Assembly (NCBI GenBank): GCA_029821635.1
Contig: JALGSW010000037.1
Coordinates: 1-59,976 of the forward strand
Source: Candidatus Zipacnadia bacterium
GTDB taxonomy: Bacteria > Armatimonadota > Zipacnadia > Zipacnadales > UBA5352
Direction of reading: 5' to 3'
Length of the DNA: 59,976 nt
Shown here: positions 44,501-52,761 of the stretch, piece after piece
Layout: each line of letters opens with the position of its first letter
Numbering within the stretch: position 1 is the first letter of the stretch
The notes under the pieces: generated by a model
The model's input: the letters and a program-made list of their open reading frames with translations, nothing else
What the model was told of the DNA's origin: nothing
The model's database searches: none
Made by a program: the position numbers and the translations under genes

Positions 44501-45528
44501 GCGCATCAGACGACCTTCAGGGCACGGTGAGCACGCTCCGCCGCGCCTTCGCCAGCGCGGCCACCAAGGGCCTCGCGGTGCGCTGGTACGACTTCAGCTA
44601 CGGCTGGATCTCCTCCGACCCGCGCCAGGCGCAGGTGATCGAGCAGCTCCAGGACATCGCCGATCGCTGGGTGGACTGGGACCGCTCGCCCGACACTGAC
44701 GGGATCGCCGTGGTGGTCGATGAAGACACCCCCGCGGCCTACCTCAGCCATGAGATCCAGGCGATGTACTGGCTCGTCTACAAGCAGAAGTCCATCTTCG
44801 ATCGCGTCGGTGCGCCGTGGAACATCTACCTGCTCGATGACGTGGTTGCCGGGCGCGTGCCGAAGATGCGCGCCTACTTCTTCCTCAACTGCTTCCAGAT
44901 GAGCGACGACGAGCGCGAGTTCATCGACACGGAACTCAAGTCCGACGGCCGGACGCTCGCGTGGTTCTACGCGCCGGGCTATGTTGCCGATGATCTGGAC
45001 GTAGCGCGCATCTCGGAACTCACGGGCATGGACTTCCGCGAGCTCGACGAGATGCGCCGGTGGGATATCGGCCTCGACCCGGAGCACCCGTGGGCGGCGG
45101 GCATCGCCGCCGGCGACAACCAGCAGCCGAACATCGAGATCGGCCCGGTCTTCGTGCCGGACGCGGCGGGCCTCGACGTGGTCGGGCGCTGGACTGATGG
45201 CAATGAGCCGGGGCTGGCGGTGAAGCGCCTCGATGGCTGGACGAGCGTCTACTCGGCGACGCCGATCCTCTCGCCGATGCTCCTCAAGCGCATCTGCGAG
45301 GACGCGGGAGTGGCCGTGCGCGTGGCGGGCACCGAGCCGAGTTACGTGAGCCGCAACCTGATCGGGCTACACTCCGCGGTGCCACGGACGGAGACGCTGA
45401 GCTTCGACCGGCCGACGCGCGTGATCGATCTCGTGACGGGCGAGATCCTCGCGGCCGACTGCACGCAGATCGAGGTGCACGTCCCCGGCCCGGGCACGAA
45501 GCTGCTGCGCATCCGGCCGGCGTATTGA
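41572..45528 (+). CDS. Large secreted multidomain GH42-like protein
   Basis: 1318 residues with a signal peptide (1-19, ending AWG-AED). Order: CBM-like beta domain (about 22-155), CBM4/9-like (about 160-310, NASFEDDFDGDGVPDGW), an alpha-L-rhamnosidase-N-type galactose-binding domain (about 320-470, SAHWIWADATRGQDNMPAYFRRSF, DDSYQLWLNGEKLG), an Ig-like stretch (about 490-610), a GH42-like TIM barrel (about 630-960, with IIGYLPASGVSWEW at about 769) and the following alpha/beta domain (AYFFLNCFQMSDDEREFI, LAWFYAPGYV at about 1129). Likely acts on pectic or related glycans outside the cell. Starts 20 nt after the ASST-like gene with GGAGG. Confidence 0.72.
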   Translation: MRYLPTIALTLAFTTFAWGAEDLVWRFDTDGDLEGWTPTNFEAVEVRDGMLQGVTEYDCMLLSPELNIDASDYTMVEFRVSSTVAGEGEVFWHGPDASFADDVKRRHTIFASTEPRVYRSAVGAIETWQGKIARIRLDILNPAGAELALDYVRLTNPPKGVVPNASFEDDFDGDGVPDGWTIDAADSAWSAEYVSQGDRSLMVAAHGPDHRLARATMRTPIDLTGLYRFSATATNVEGGALAVELVFYDVFGKPLAGKDVRLTSAERDGQGGRHIRGEFEVPRLAASADLSLITEAGNARVWWDDVVLGHLADTPAPREAPMESWSAHWIWADATRGQDNMPAYFRRSFELPVAPGRVTSAKLQVTADDSYQLWLNGEKLGESTDMDGWRTPEIIDLKPHLVAGTNVIAVEAHDVSSAEGLLAEGAIVWRRGVMTLTTGDAWRAVGEAPEGWLEAGFDDSAWPPAYAIAVAGGLPWGNLPYEYFGPREQVKLVSATLPPQIAAGEQLTVTAVISHLPETARENPVRLALLRDGAEFLSWARDVQEVTKTIVPGEEVEGETTVAIGPISVQLSRFVPPGTYSVLLGFPRMNYTGRADAVIGTLQVRAPSMPEQRPVVTIEQHGGIPTLMIDGKPNPFMHYQELTVGGERIGNMAAAGVHLYFLAADDIGWKGVGTYDYSDWDAKALDLLVHDPQALILPSFTLEGRYQQWWLPLHEDQLARTEDGSDQVGIYHQAGRVISLASMLWRESSGEAVQRFVEHCRSASYSSRIIGYLPASGVSWEWQHWGSVGANEPTDYSEPMQEAFRGWVREHYDSEEALREAWAMPEITFDAVAVPSVAQRDAADHMLFRDPTAGRYVIDFYLFFQDVMADGILHYFGIIKGASNNEALVGTYYGYVVTMLGGARRAGDSGHMALSEVINSDLCDYLLSPWDYSLRNVGQPSTIMSATGSVLARGKLWGMESDLRTHLVTDPRQRSYGASDDLQGTVSTLRRAFASAATKGLAVRWYDFSYGWISSDPRQAQVIEQLQDIADRWVDWDRSPDTDGIAVVVDEDTPAAYLSHEIQAMYWLVYKQKSIFDRVGAPWNIYLLDDVVAGRVPKMRAYFFLNCFQMSDDEREFIDTELKSDGRTLAWFYAPGYVADDLDVARISELTGMDFRELDEMRRWDIGLDPEHPWAAGIAAGDNQQPNIEIGPVFVPDAAGLDVVGRWTDGNEPGLAVKRLDGWTSVYSATPILSPMLLKRICEDAGVAVRVAGTEPSYVSRNLIGLHSAVPRTETLSFDRPTRVIDLVTGEILAADCTQIEVHVPGPGTKLLRIRPAY

Positions 45529-45541
45529 GCCGCATCACCGT

Positions 45542-45583
45542 GGCACGGGCGTCTCGCCCCGTGGTGCGGACGCCCTCGTCCGC
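45542..45583. terminator. Two adjacent hairpins between convergent genes
   Basis: CACGGGCG-TCT-CGCCCCGTG (one bulge) is followed by GCGGACG-CCCT-CGTCCGC (7 bp). The pair fills most of the 63-nt gap between the GH42-like stop and the DUF3604 stop, so may end transcripts from both sides. The first hairpin has wording typical of dispersed palindromes. Confidence 0.5.
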
Positions 45584-45591
45584 CCATCCGT

Positions 45592-47382
45592 CTAAACGCT
45601 CTGGTCCACCCAGATCGGGCTTGACCACGCGAACACGCCGCGGTCCTGGATCATGCCTTCCTGCTGCACGCGCACATAGTACATGACCGGCGCCCCGAAC
45701 TGCTCGCGGATCACCGTCTCGAAGTCCAGCTCGAACGGCCGCTCCTCGAGGACCTGCACGAACTCGCCCGAGTACTCGTTCAGGCGCAGCAATTCCACGC
45801 GCGAGAGCACGTTCGTCCCGTGCACCGCGATGCTGATCTCCAGCTCTTCGCCCTTGCGCGCTGCGGTCTCCTGGCCCATCTCGGTCCCGTTGATGCGCAA
45901 GTCGATCAGGATGCGCTCGCCGGTGGTGCCATAGCAGTGCCGGCCGCGGATTCCGTGCCAAATGCCCTCGCGCGTCAGCTCGTCGGCGAACACGCCCGCG
46001 ATGCCCTCGAAGTCCATGCCGCCTTGCCCGTAGTGGTCGTCGGATGATGCGATCACGCCGATGCGCTTGCCCATCCGCCACGCATCCTGGGCGAAGTGCC
46101 CCGGGATCGAGCGGTTGGTGCGGCGCCCGGGCTTGTGCCAGCGGTTGAACTCGTACGCGTTGACGTGGTCGGGCGCGTAGCGCTCGCTCTGGCCGTGGTG
46201 CGAGTAGATCTCCAGCACCGGCGAGTAACGCTCGTCGAGCTTGCTGAAATCGACCGCGGTCGAGCTCGGCGGCCGGTTCCAGCCGATCGCGGTGTGATGC
46301 GGGATCGTCATCGCATCCTCGGGGTCGAGCATCGGGTTCAGTTGCTCAATGTCAGCGCCGAACTCGGGCTTGAGGTAGCACTTCCCCTCGGAGCCGATGT
46401 AGTAGGTGTTGTAGTGCCCGGACGGGTGACCGAGGCCGTTCTCATACGCCACCAGCGCGACGAACCGTCCCGGCTCATCGTGCTCGTTCGCCAGCGCCAC
46501 GAGGTGCTCCCAGTAGAGTATGGCGCTCTCGGCGTGGTCGCAGACGGCTGCGAAATCCAGGCCGGACACGTCGCGCGCATACTCATACGGGAAGCGCCCG
46601 ATCGCGTCGTGCGACCAGCGCGTGTGGATGTGCGTGTCGCCCCAGTACGGCCCTCGCGGATTCTCGGTCACGCGGATCGGGTTGCTCAGCACGCCCCGGT
46701 AGCTGACCCGATGGACGCCCTCGCCGTCGAGTGCGACGCTCCCCCGGCAGCTTCCGTGGAAGCTCAGCGGGGCGGTCAGCGGCTCACCGTCGGGCCCGAG
46801 CAGGCAGTCGCCCTCGTGCCAGGTGCTTGACGCGTTCTCGTACGGGTCGAGGGAGACGATCAGCGCCTCGAAGCTCGCGCCGGGCGCCACGGATGAGGGC
46901 GCGATCAGCCTCAGTCGCGCCTCCTCGCGCGGGTAGGTGACGATCTCAGGCATCGGCTCGATGCGCTCGCTATCGATCGCGACGTGCACGATCTCGGTCT
47001 CGGCGCGGCGCGAAGCGAGCGTATTGCGCCAGTCGAGCACGACCGTGCGGCCCGCCGGGACCGCGCGGCCCTCGACGGTCGCGTAGATGCGCCGCCCGTG
47101 GCGGGACATCTCGCTACCGGTGTCGAAGTCGCGCTGCTCGACGCGCACGTCGAACGCGCACTCCTCGCCCGGCACGTAGACCTGCAGAAACTCGGCCGCG
47201 GACGGGTCCTGCGTCTGGTACTTCTTCGTGAAGCTCGCGCAGCCATCCATCGTCCAGGACTGCGGGAACTGCACCTCGATCACGGTGCCCGGCGCAAGCT
47301 CGCGGTTCGCGCTCAGCTCGACCCGCACGTCGCACTGCTCCAGCACTGTGAACCTGTCGGGAACGATCCTGGCACTCATCAT
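45592..47382 (-). CDS. DUF3604 family PHP-fold protein
   Basis: 596 residues, no signal peptide. The first about 230 residues are beta-rich. Then comes GPYWGDTHIHTRWSHDAIG, the GD-H-H-T metal motif of DUF3604/PHP proteins, with FAAVCDHAESA, MTIPHHTAIG, VLEIYSHHGQSE and IASSDDH providing the further metal ligands. The final 110 residues (GERILIDLRINGTEMG...) are another beta domain. Probably a metal-dependent phosphoesterase-type hydrolase of unknown substrate. ATG 47382 follows GGAAGGGCG. It is the third gene of an operon with 47418-47987 and 47999-49441. Confidence 0.82.
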   Translation of the reverse strand: MMSARIVPDRFTVLEQCDVRVELSANRELAPGTVIEVQFPQSWTMDGCASFTKKYQTQDPSAAEFLQVYVPGEECAFDVRVEQRDFDTGSEMSRHGRRIYATVEGRAVPAGRTVVLDWRNTLASRRAETEIVHVAIDSERIEPMPEIVTYPREEARLRLIAPSSVAPGASFEALIVSLDPYENASSTWHEGDCLLGPDGEPLTAPLSFHGSCRGSVALDGEGVHRVSYRGVLSNPIRVTENPRGPYWGDTHIHTRWSHDAIGRFPYEYARDVSGLDFAAVCDHAESAILYWEHLVALANEHDEPGRFVALVAYENGLGHPSGHYNTYYIGSEGKCYLKPEFGADIEQLNPMLDPEDAMTIPHHTAIGWNRPPSSTAVDFSKLDERYSPVLEIYSHHGQSERYAPDHVNAYEFNRWHKPGRRTNRSIPGHFAQDAWRMGKRIGVIASSDDHYGQGGMDFEGIAGVFADELTREGIWHGIRGRHCYGTTGERILIDLRINGTEMGQETAARKGEELEISIAVHGTNVLSRVELLRLNEYSGEFVQVLEERPFELDFETVIREQFGAPVMYYVRVQQEGMIQDRGVFAWSSPIWVDQSV

Positions 47383-47417
47383 CGCGTCGCACGCCCTTCC
47401 GTGCCGTCTACGGAACT

Positions 47418-47987
47418 TCAGAAGGCCTTCATCCACGCCTTGATGTCGGCCTCGTCGATGTAGTCGGGGTCCCACTCGCCGAGCCACTCGCGCCAGTCGG
47501 CGTACTCGGGGTCGTCCTCATCTTTGAGTATCTCCAGAGCGGCCTCATATCCCCAAGTCCCCCCGACGTCCTCCGGCGGCGCCGCCCGCTCGCCGCCCAG
47601 GTAGAGCGGGTATCTCCCGCCCGGGCGGGCCTCAAGCACCCGCTCGACCTCGATGATGTGCTCCCAGTCATCGCCGAAGTCGTAGGTGTAAAGGAACTGC
47701 ATCCCTTTCGTCAGGCCAAGCTCGATCAGGTGGACCGCCTCCTGGTCGCCCACCGGATCGCCGAATGGCCCTCGCTCCAGCTCCGCGTCGCCGAAAGGAA
47801 TGCCCCGAATGTCGAACTCATGCAGATGACAGGACATCCACTCCATCACGCGCTGGATGATGCGGTGCAAGTCCCCGAGTGTGAGATCGCCGGTAACCTG
47901 GATCTTGCGCCAGATCGGCGGCTCCGTCCCCGCAAGTGTGATCTTCAGTTGGTAGACAGTATCAGCAGCGTCAGCTTTGCGCGCCAT
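47418..47987 (-). CDS. Plasmid pRiA4b ORF-3-like family protein
   Basis: 189 residues: VYQLKITLAGTEPPIWRKIQVTGDLTLGDLHRIIQRVMEWMSCHLHEF, LYTYDFGDDWEHIIEVERV and PPEDVGGTWGYEAALEILKD are the hallmarks of the pRiA4b ORF-3 family (PF07929). The function is unknown, and members are widespread on chromosomes and mobile elements. ATG 47987 has GAGGTGG just upstream. Eleven nt after the NodB-like gene and 35 nt before the DUF3604 gene, so co-transcribed. Confidence 0.88.
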   Translation of the reverse strand: MARKADAADTVYQLKITLAGTEPPIWRKIQVTGDLTLGDLHRIIQRVMEWMSCHLHEFDIRGIPFGDAELERGPFGDPVGDQEAVHLIELGLTKGMQFLYTYDFGDDWEHIIEVERVLEARPGGRYPLYLGGERAAPPEDVGGTWGYEAALEILKDEDDPEYADWREWLGEWDPDYIDEADIKAWMKAF

Positions 47988-47998
47988 GTTTATCCACC

Positions 47999-49441
47999 TC
48001 AACTCGTCTTCGTTGCGACCTTGAAGGTCCAGTACTGCCACTTCGCGTGCCGCCGGATGGCGGAGAAGTCCAGCTCCTCGCGCCGCTCCTGATACTGGAT
48101 GTAGCCCATCGGGAAGCCCTGCGTCTCGATCGCCTCGTAGTGGCCGGGCGCGTGCTCTTCGGGCAGATTGTCCGCGGGCGGGACGACGACCGTATCCGGG
48201 AACTCGCTCCCCTCAAGCATGCTCGCCATCGCGACGAGGAACGCTCCCGGCCCCACCTTCTCACCATTGATCTCGATCGCGGCCGGGACGCGCGCGTGGT
48301 CGCGGATGAACAACTCCGCCTCCGTCGCCGCGTCCAATATGGACATCCAGTCGGCTGTGCCGCCCGGGTGCTCGACCGGCTCCTCGGTCGGCCCGAGGAT
48401 GCGCCGCAGCGGGTGTATCTCGTCGGCCTTGTCGTGCTCCTCGCCCTCCTGAGCGCCGAGGGAGTGCGCGAACACGCCGAACAGCTCCGCGGGCGAGTAG
48501 GTCTCGTTCGCGTAGGTGACCATCGCCGGACGGTCGCCCACGCGCTTCGCAAGACCCCGCGTCTCCTCCTCAGTGACCCACGCGCGCGTCGGCTTGTACT
48601 CCTCGTAGAACTCGCGGAAGGTGCGGAACTCGATGTCGGGGTGCTGCGCTACCCAGCCGACCAGCTCATCGGCGATCCACAGCAGCTCCTTCGTCGTCTC
48701 CTCGTCAAAGCGCTCGGGGAAGCGCCACTCGCTGCGCGGGGGATCGTCGCAGTGCCCCCACCAGTTCGGCTCCTCCCACCACGTGTCGGCGATGAAGCGC
48801 GTCGGGTGGTTGACCCAGCCGAGGCGCGGAGTGCCCTCGTCGAGGTGGCGCTGTACGTCCGCTTTGTGCCGGTCGAGCTTCTCCTGCGGCGCCAGGTCAA
48901 AGTCATGCAGGTACATCTCGTACGTGAGCCTCGGGTTCGCGATCTGAAGCTGGTTGCAGTACCAGATCGGCGTCGGATCGGTTGTCTGGAAGACCGGCCC
49001 GTAGGCGTGGACGCCGAGGCCCAATCGCGCGTGGGCGGCCATGACTTGCGGTGTCCAGTCGCCGTAGTTGCGCAGTTGCGTGACGGGGCGCTCGCCGAAG
49101 ATATCCGCGATGTCGGCCATCCCGCGCGATTCCTCCGCCAGCAGCCGGTCCATCGCGCTGTCCCAGTCCATCTCGTTGACCCACGCGGGCATGTGCCGCG
49201 GATCGTAGCGCCAGTTGGGCAGGATGAAGTGGTGATCGGAGTGGTAGCCGACCTCGTGGCCCTTGAGTGCCTCGACCACGTCATCGCGGCCGCAGTAGTG
49301 AATGAAGCGCGCTTTCTCGCCCACCAGTCCGAAGACCGCCGGCACCCCGTGCTTGCTGTGTATCTGCGCCAGCGCGAGGAGCGCGTCATTGGAGATCGGG
49401 TCAACGTAGTCCTCGGTGTCGAAGCTGAAGATCATCTGCAT
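47999..49441 (-). CDS. NodB-like polysaccharide deacetylase-fold protein
   Basis: 480 residues, cytoplasmic by sequence. The first strand SFDTED (D8, D11) and the metal motif H67-S-D-H-H71, matching NodB H-S/T-x-x-H, are both present, so metal binding is likely. The central part (about 100-290) includes PVTQLRNYGDW and WWEEPNWWGHCD. The last about 180 residues share SPAELFGVFA and RILGPTEEPVEHPGG with the degenerate paralogue at 36986-38440. Predicted to remove an acyl group from a saccharide or related compound. ATG 49441 has GGAGGCGG at 7 nt. Confidence 0.7.
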   Translation of the reverse strand: MQMIFSFDTEDYVDPISNDALLALAQIHSKHGVPAVFGLVGEKARFIHYCGRDDVVEALKGHEVGYHSDHHFILPNWRYDPRHMPAWVNEMDWDSAMDRLLAEESRGMADIADIFGERPVTQLRNYGDWTPQVMAAHARLGLGVHAYGPVFQTTDPTPIWYCNQLQIANPRLTYEMYLHDFDLAPQEKLDRHKADVQRHLDEGTPRLGWVNHPTRFIADTWWEEPNWWGHCDDPPRSEWRFPERFDEETTKELLWIADELVGWVAQHPDIEFRTFREFYEEYKPTRAWVTEEETRGLAKRVGDRPAMVTYANETYSPAELFGVFAHSLGAQEGEEHDKADEIHPLRRILGPTEEPVEHPGGTADWMSILDAATEAELFIRDHARVPAAIEINGEKVGPGAFLVAMASMLEGSEFPDTVVVPPADNLPEEHAPGHYEAIETQGFPMGYIQYQERREELDFSAIRRHAKWQYWTFKVATKTS

Positions 49442-49597
49442 GACAGCCGCCTCCGGCCGGTCCGGCAGTGTTCCATGACGGCCCGGCAGTTCGCCGCGTC
49501 GGGCCCGGCGTCCTTCCTGCAGGGCACGGGGGGCCGCGCGACGAATTCCCGCCCGCGAGGCGGCAGCAATGATCCCAGCCGGGCGGAGGCGCGGCGC

Positions 49598-50152
49598 ATG
49601 AGCGAAGAGCGGCGGCACTTCCGAACCGGCCCGCTGATGATCCAGCCGGCGCTCGGCATCGTGCTCCTCGTGGCCAGCCTCGCCCTCGCAGCGTCACGGG
49701 CGTGGCCGGTGATCGCGCACTTCACCGACGCCCGGGCACTCGCTGCAAACGAGCCTGCCGCGCGCATTGCCTTCGCGGCAGTCTTCGTGCTGGCCGCCGC
49801 CGGGATCGCCATCGCGATGCTCGAACGCCGCAATGCCGCCGTGGACCTCGACGATGACGGCCTCTGCGTGCGGTCATGGTGGGGCGCGAGGCGACGGCTT
49901 GCCTGGGATCAGATCGACGCGGTCATCCTGCTCCGCCAGGCCGCGGACGAGGGCGATCTGCCCTTTCACCGGCTCTCGGTCCGCGTGCGCAGTGGGCGCA
50001 CGGTGCGGCTCGCCGGTGGCCCCTGGCCGGAGACGCCCGAAGTCATCGGCCTGAGGCGCAAGCTACTGCGCAAGCTCAAGTTCGCCCACGAGGGGGTCAC
50101 GCCGGCCCGCTGGAGGCTCATCTTCGAGGCCAGGCGCGCGACATGGATGTAA
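49598..50152 (+). CDS. Small membrane protein with PH-like domain
   Basis: 184 residues. Two hydrophobic segments (about 15-33 and 55-73) are followed by a beta-rich domain: NAAVDLDDDGLCVRSWWGARRRLAWDQIDAVILLRQ, RLSVRVRSGRTVRLAG, in the manner of bacterial PH-like domains anchored to membranes. Function unknown. ATG 49598 follows GCGGAGGCG. Divergent from the NodB-like operon (157 nt apart) and 81 nt before the radical SAM gene. Confidence 0.65.
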   Translation: MSEERRHFRTGPLMIQPALGIVLLVASLALAASRAWPVIAHFTDARALAANEPAARIAFAAVFVLAAAGIAIAMLERRNAAVDLDDDGLCVRSWWGARRRLAWDQIDAVILLRQAADEGDLPFHRLSVRVRSGRTVRLAGGPWPETPEVIGLRRKLLRKLKFAHEGVTPARWRLIFEARRATWM

Positions 50153-50233
50153 TAGACACTTCCGAGGATATCCGCACAGACACTCGTCGGCCACGACAGC
50201 CGGAACACCACAGATGATTCAGGGAGCCTGCCC

Positions 50234-51538
50234 ATGTACCCGCTGAGCCCGCCCGCAATCTACGCGCACGAGACCGTCGCCGCCAATCCGCTCTACAATG
50301 CAAGGCTCCAACGTGTCGTGGCAGCACTGGAGACGCCCGTTGAACCCGTCATCTTCGCCGATGAGGACCTGCCGCGGATCATCGGCGAGGAGCGCCTCTT
50401 CGAGAACTGTGGCAACATGGGCGAGATGGACGAGGTGCCCGACCCGAAGCTGGTGCTCAACACCTTCCGCTTCGACGGGAAGCGCGAGGAGCGCACACAG
50501 TGGCTCGCGGAGGCCGCGCAGGTCGCCCCGAGCCACGCAGAGGCGCTGCTCGGCTACCGCCCCTGGGCGTGGTCGAACTACAACCTCGAGGGTGACCCGG
50601 CGCGCCACGACAAGGTCTGCCGGCCCTGCTGGCGGCTGCACTTCCAGCGAGGCTGCGTACACAAATGCGCCTACTGCAGCCTTGGTGGGGTGCTGATCAG
50701 CGCGGTCAACGCCGAAGAGTGGTGTGACAACCTCGGGCGGCTGATGGACGCTCACCCCTGGCAGGAGACGTACCTGCTGGAGGATGACGCGGACGTGCCG
50801 GGCCTGGAGCCCGAACTGGGCTGCTCCGGCGAGATCATCGAGTGGTTCGGGACGCGCCCCGACCGCTACGTGATCATCCACACGAAGACGTGGAACGCCG
50901 ACTGGATGGTGGACCTCAAGCACAACGGGAACACGATCATCGTCTGGAGCCTCTCCGCGGACACGCAGTCACGCCTGATCGAGCCGGTCTGCGGCACCAT
51001 GCACGAGCGCATCGAGGCCGCGCGCGTGGCGCAGGATGCCGGCTACCAGGTGCGCTACAAGTTCAAGCCGATCGTACCGGTGCGCAACTGGCGCGAGGAG
51101 GCCAACGAGGCCATCGACCTGCTCTTCCAGAAGACCGACCCGGACGTGATCAGTCTGTGCGCATTCATGTGGCACGATGTCGAGAGCATGAAGCGCAAGC
51201 TGCCGGTCGATCTCCTCGATCCGTGGGCGCTTCAGGCCGCCGAGGAGGCGGGCCTGACGCCCTCGGAGACGCGCGCGGCCCCGTTCCCCGACGACGTGCG
51301 CGCGGAGATCTACCTGCACTATCTGCGCGAGATTCGCAAGCACAACCCGGACGTGCCGGTCTCGCTTTCGACGGAGAACTTCGCGATGTGGAAGCGGCTG
51401 GAGGGCGAGCTGGGCTGCACCGCGCTCAACTACGTCTGCGGCTGCGGCCCGAACGCGACTCCGGGGCGCACCTGCCTGACCGAGCACCCGTTCAAGATCG
51501 CAGAGGCCGGCCCGCAGGGGGACTTCAACGCGATGTGA
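50234..51538 (+). CDS. Radical SAM protein of the spore photoproduct lyase-like family
   Basis: 434 residues. The cluster motif is C141-V-H-K-C145-A-Y-C148 in FQRGCVHKCAYCSLGG. The TIM-barrel strands LLEDDADVPG, YVIIHTKTWNADWMVDL, IIVWSLSADTQSRLIEP and RIEAARVAQDAGYQVRYKFKPIVPVRNW follow the spore photoproduct lyase order (IHTK, WSLN, EP-T, RI-A). Those enzymes reverse UV thymine dimers using SAM. No sporulation gene is present, so the substrate may be another DNA lesion or a different molecule. The C-terminal CGCGPNATPG is unlike SPL and could bind a second metal centre. Confidence 0.75.
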   Translation: MYPLSPPAIYAHETVAANPLYNARLQRVVAALETPVEPVIFADEDLPRIIGEERLFENCGNMGEMDEVPDPKLVLNTFRFDGKREERTQWLAEAAQVAPSHAEALLGYRPWAWSNYNLEGDPARHDKVCRPCWRLHFQRGCVHKCAYCSLGGVLISAVNAEEWCDNLGRLMDAHPWQETYLLEDDADVPGLEPELGCSGEIIEWFGTRPDRYVIIHTKTWNADWMVDLKHNGNTIIVWSLSADTQSRLIEPVCGTMHERIEAARVAQDAGYQVRYKFKPIVPVRNWREEANEAIDLLFQKTDPDVISLCAFMWHDVESMKRKLPVDLLDPWALQAAEEAGLTPSETRAAPFPDDVRAEIYLHYLREIRKHNPDVPVSLSTENFAMWKRLEGELGCTALNYVCGCGPNATPGRTCLTEHPFKIAEAGPQGDFNAM

Positions 51539-51566
51539 CGCGGCCGATCATCTGCGCGAACCGAAC

Positions 51567-51593
51567 GGGCCCCCGAGGCAATCTCGGGGGCCC
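51567..51593. terminator. Bidirectional terminator
   Basis: A perfect 11-bp stem (51567-51577 with 51583-51593), loop GCAAT, between the convergent radical SAM and oxidoreductase genes. Confidence 0.75.
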
Positions 51594-51620
51594 GTGTGTG
51601 CTTCGTGGAGAGGTCGCGCG

Positions 51621-52661
51621 TCAGACCTCCATCTCCGAGAGCTTGACGGGCCGGCCCTCGGCGAGGGACTTCTCGATGGCGAACATGACCCGGTGGGTCC
51701 GGAACGCCTCGTCGAAGCTGACCAGCGGATCGCGATCCTCGATGACGGCCTCGATGAAGTCGTCGATCTGCGGCGGATACGGGTGGTCGAGCACGTCGCC
51801 TGACTCGGCCTGCGCCGTCGGGATCTTCATCCATTCGTCGCCGCGCAGACCCTCGAGCTGCGTGGTCCACATCTCGTCGTTCCACAGCGTGCCCTCGCTG
51901 CCCACCAGGTGGACGTTGAAGACATAGGGCTGGCGGCAATCGATGCACGAGGTGCACTTGCCGTGCGAGCCATCCGCGAACTTGAGGATCGCGGTGGAGG
52001 TGGTGTCGTACTCATACGGCTGCGCCCACTCGGCAACGGACAGGCTCGAGAACCCGAAGACCTCTTCGACCTCGCTGGCCGCGAAGTCCATGATCGCATC
52101 GAGCGCGTGACAGCCGGCGGTAATGAGCGCGCTGCCACCCATCTCCTTCTTCACGTTCCACTCGAACTGCCCGTACCATGGCCCGATCCCGTGGTAGTAG
52201 TCCACCTCGTAGTAGGTGATACCGCCGAGCAGTTGCTTGTCGATCGCCGAGTGGATGAACTGGTAGTGCGGGATGAAGCGCAGTTCGAAGTACATCGTGG
52301 TTTTGATGTCGGCGGCGTCGATGGCGCGCTTCATCGCCAGCAGGTCCTCGTAGTTGACCGCCAGCGGCTTCTCAATCATCAAGTGCTTGCCTGCCGCGGC
52401 GGCCTTGATGGTCTGCTCCGCGTGAACGAAGTGCGGGGTGCAGATGTCCACCACGTCGAGCCCGGGGTGCTTGAGGAACTCATCGTAGTCGTGGTAGACC
52501 GTGGCGGGATGTCCGCCCGCCCACTCGCTGATCTCCTCATCGCTGAGGTCCTTGCTCGTGCAGAACGCGTCGATCACGCAGTCGGGGTTCGCGTTGAACG
52601 CAGGAGCATGACCACTCGCCGCCCACCCAAGTCCGACGATGCCCACCTTAACTTCCGCCAT
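51621..52661 (-). CDS. Gfo/Idh/MocA-family oxidoreductase
   Basis: 346 residues. Rossmann start VKVGIVGLGWAASGHAPAF with intact GLGWAA loop, CTPHFVHAEQTIKAAAAGKHLMIEKPLAVN with the catalytic E-K-P, and the substrate domain with GGSALITAGCHALDAI carrying the conserved His. NAD(P)-dependent dehydrogenase of a sugar, sugar acid or cyclitol. ATG 52661 lies at the start of the fold and follows GGAGGTGACGGAG. Monocistronic or at the end of the mutM-cysK transcript, 100 nt downstream of cysK. Confidence 0.88.
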   Translation of the reverse strand: MAEVKVGIVGLGWAASGHAPAFNANPDCVIDAFCTSKDLSDEEISEWAGGHPATVYHDYDEFLKHPGLDVVDICTPHFVHAEQTIKAAAAGKHLMIEKPLAVNYEDLLAMKRAIDAADIKTTMYFELRFIPHYQFIHSAIDKQLLGGITYYEVDYYHGIGPWYGQFEWNVKKEMGGSALITAGCHALDAIMDFAASEVEEVFGFSSLSVAEWAQPYEYDTTSTAILKFADGSHGKCTSCIDCRQPYVFNVHLVGSEGTLWNDEMWTTQLEGLRGDEWMKIPTAQAESGDVLDHPYPPQIDDFIEAVIEDRDPLVSFDEAFRTHRVMFAIEKSLAEGRPVKLSEMEV

Positions 52662-52761
52662 CTCCGTCACCTCCGGTAGTGCTGATCCCGGCACGCGCCG
52701 GGCTATCCGTATCCGGTTCGAGGTGTCAGTTCGCCGTCACTCAGGCCGTGGCCTCCCGCGC

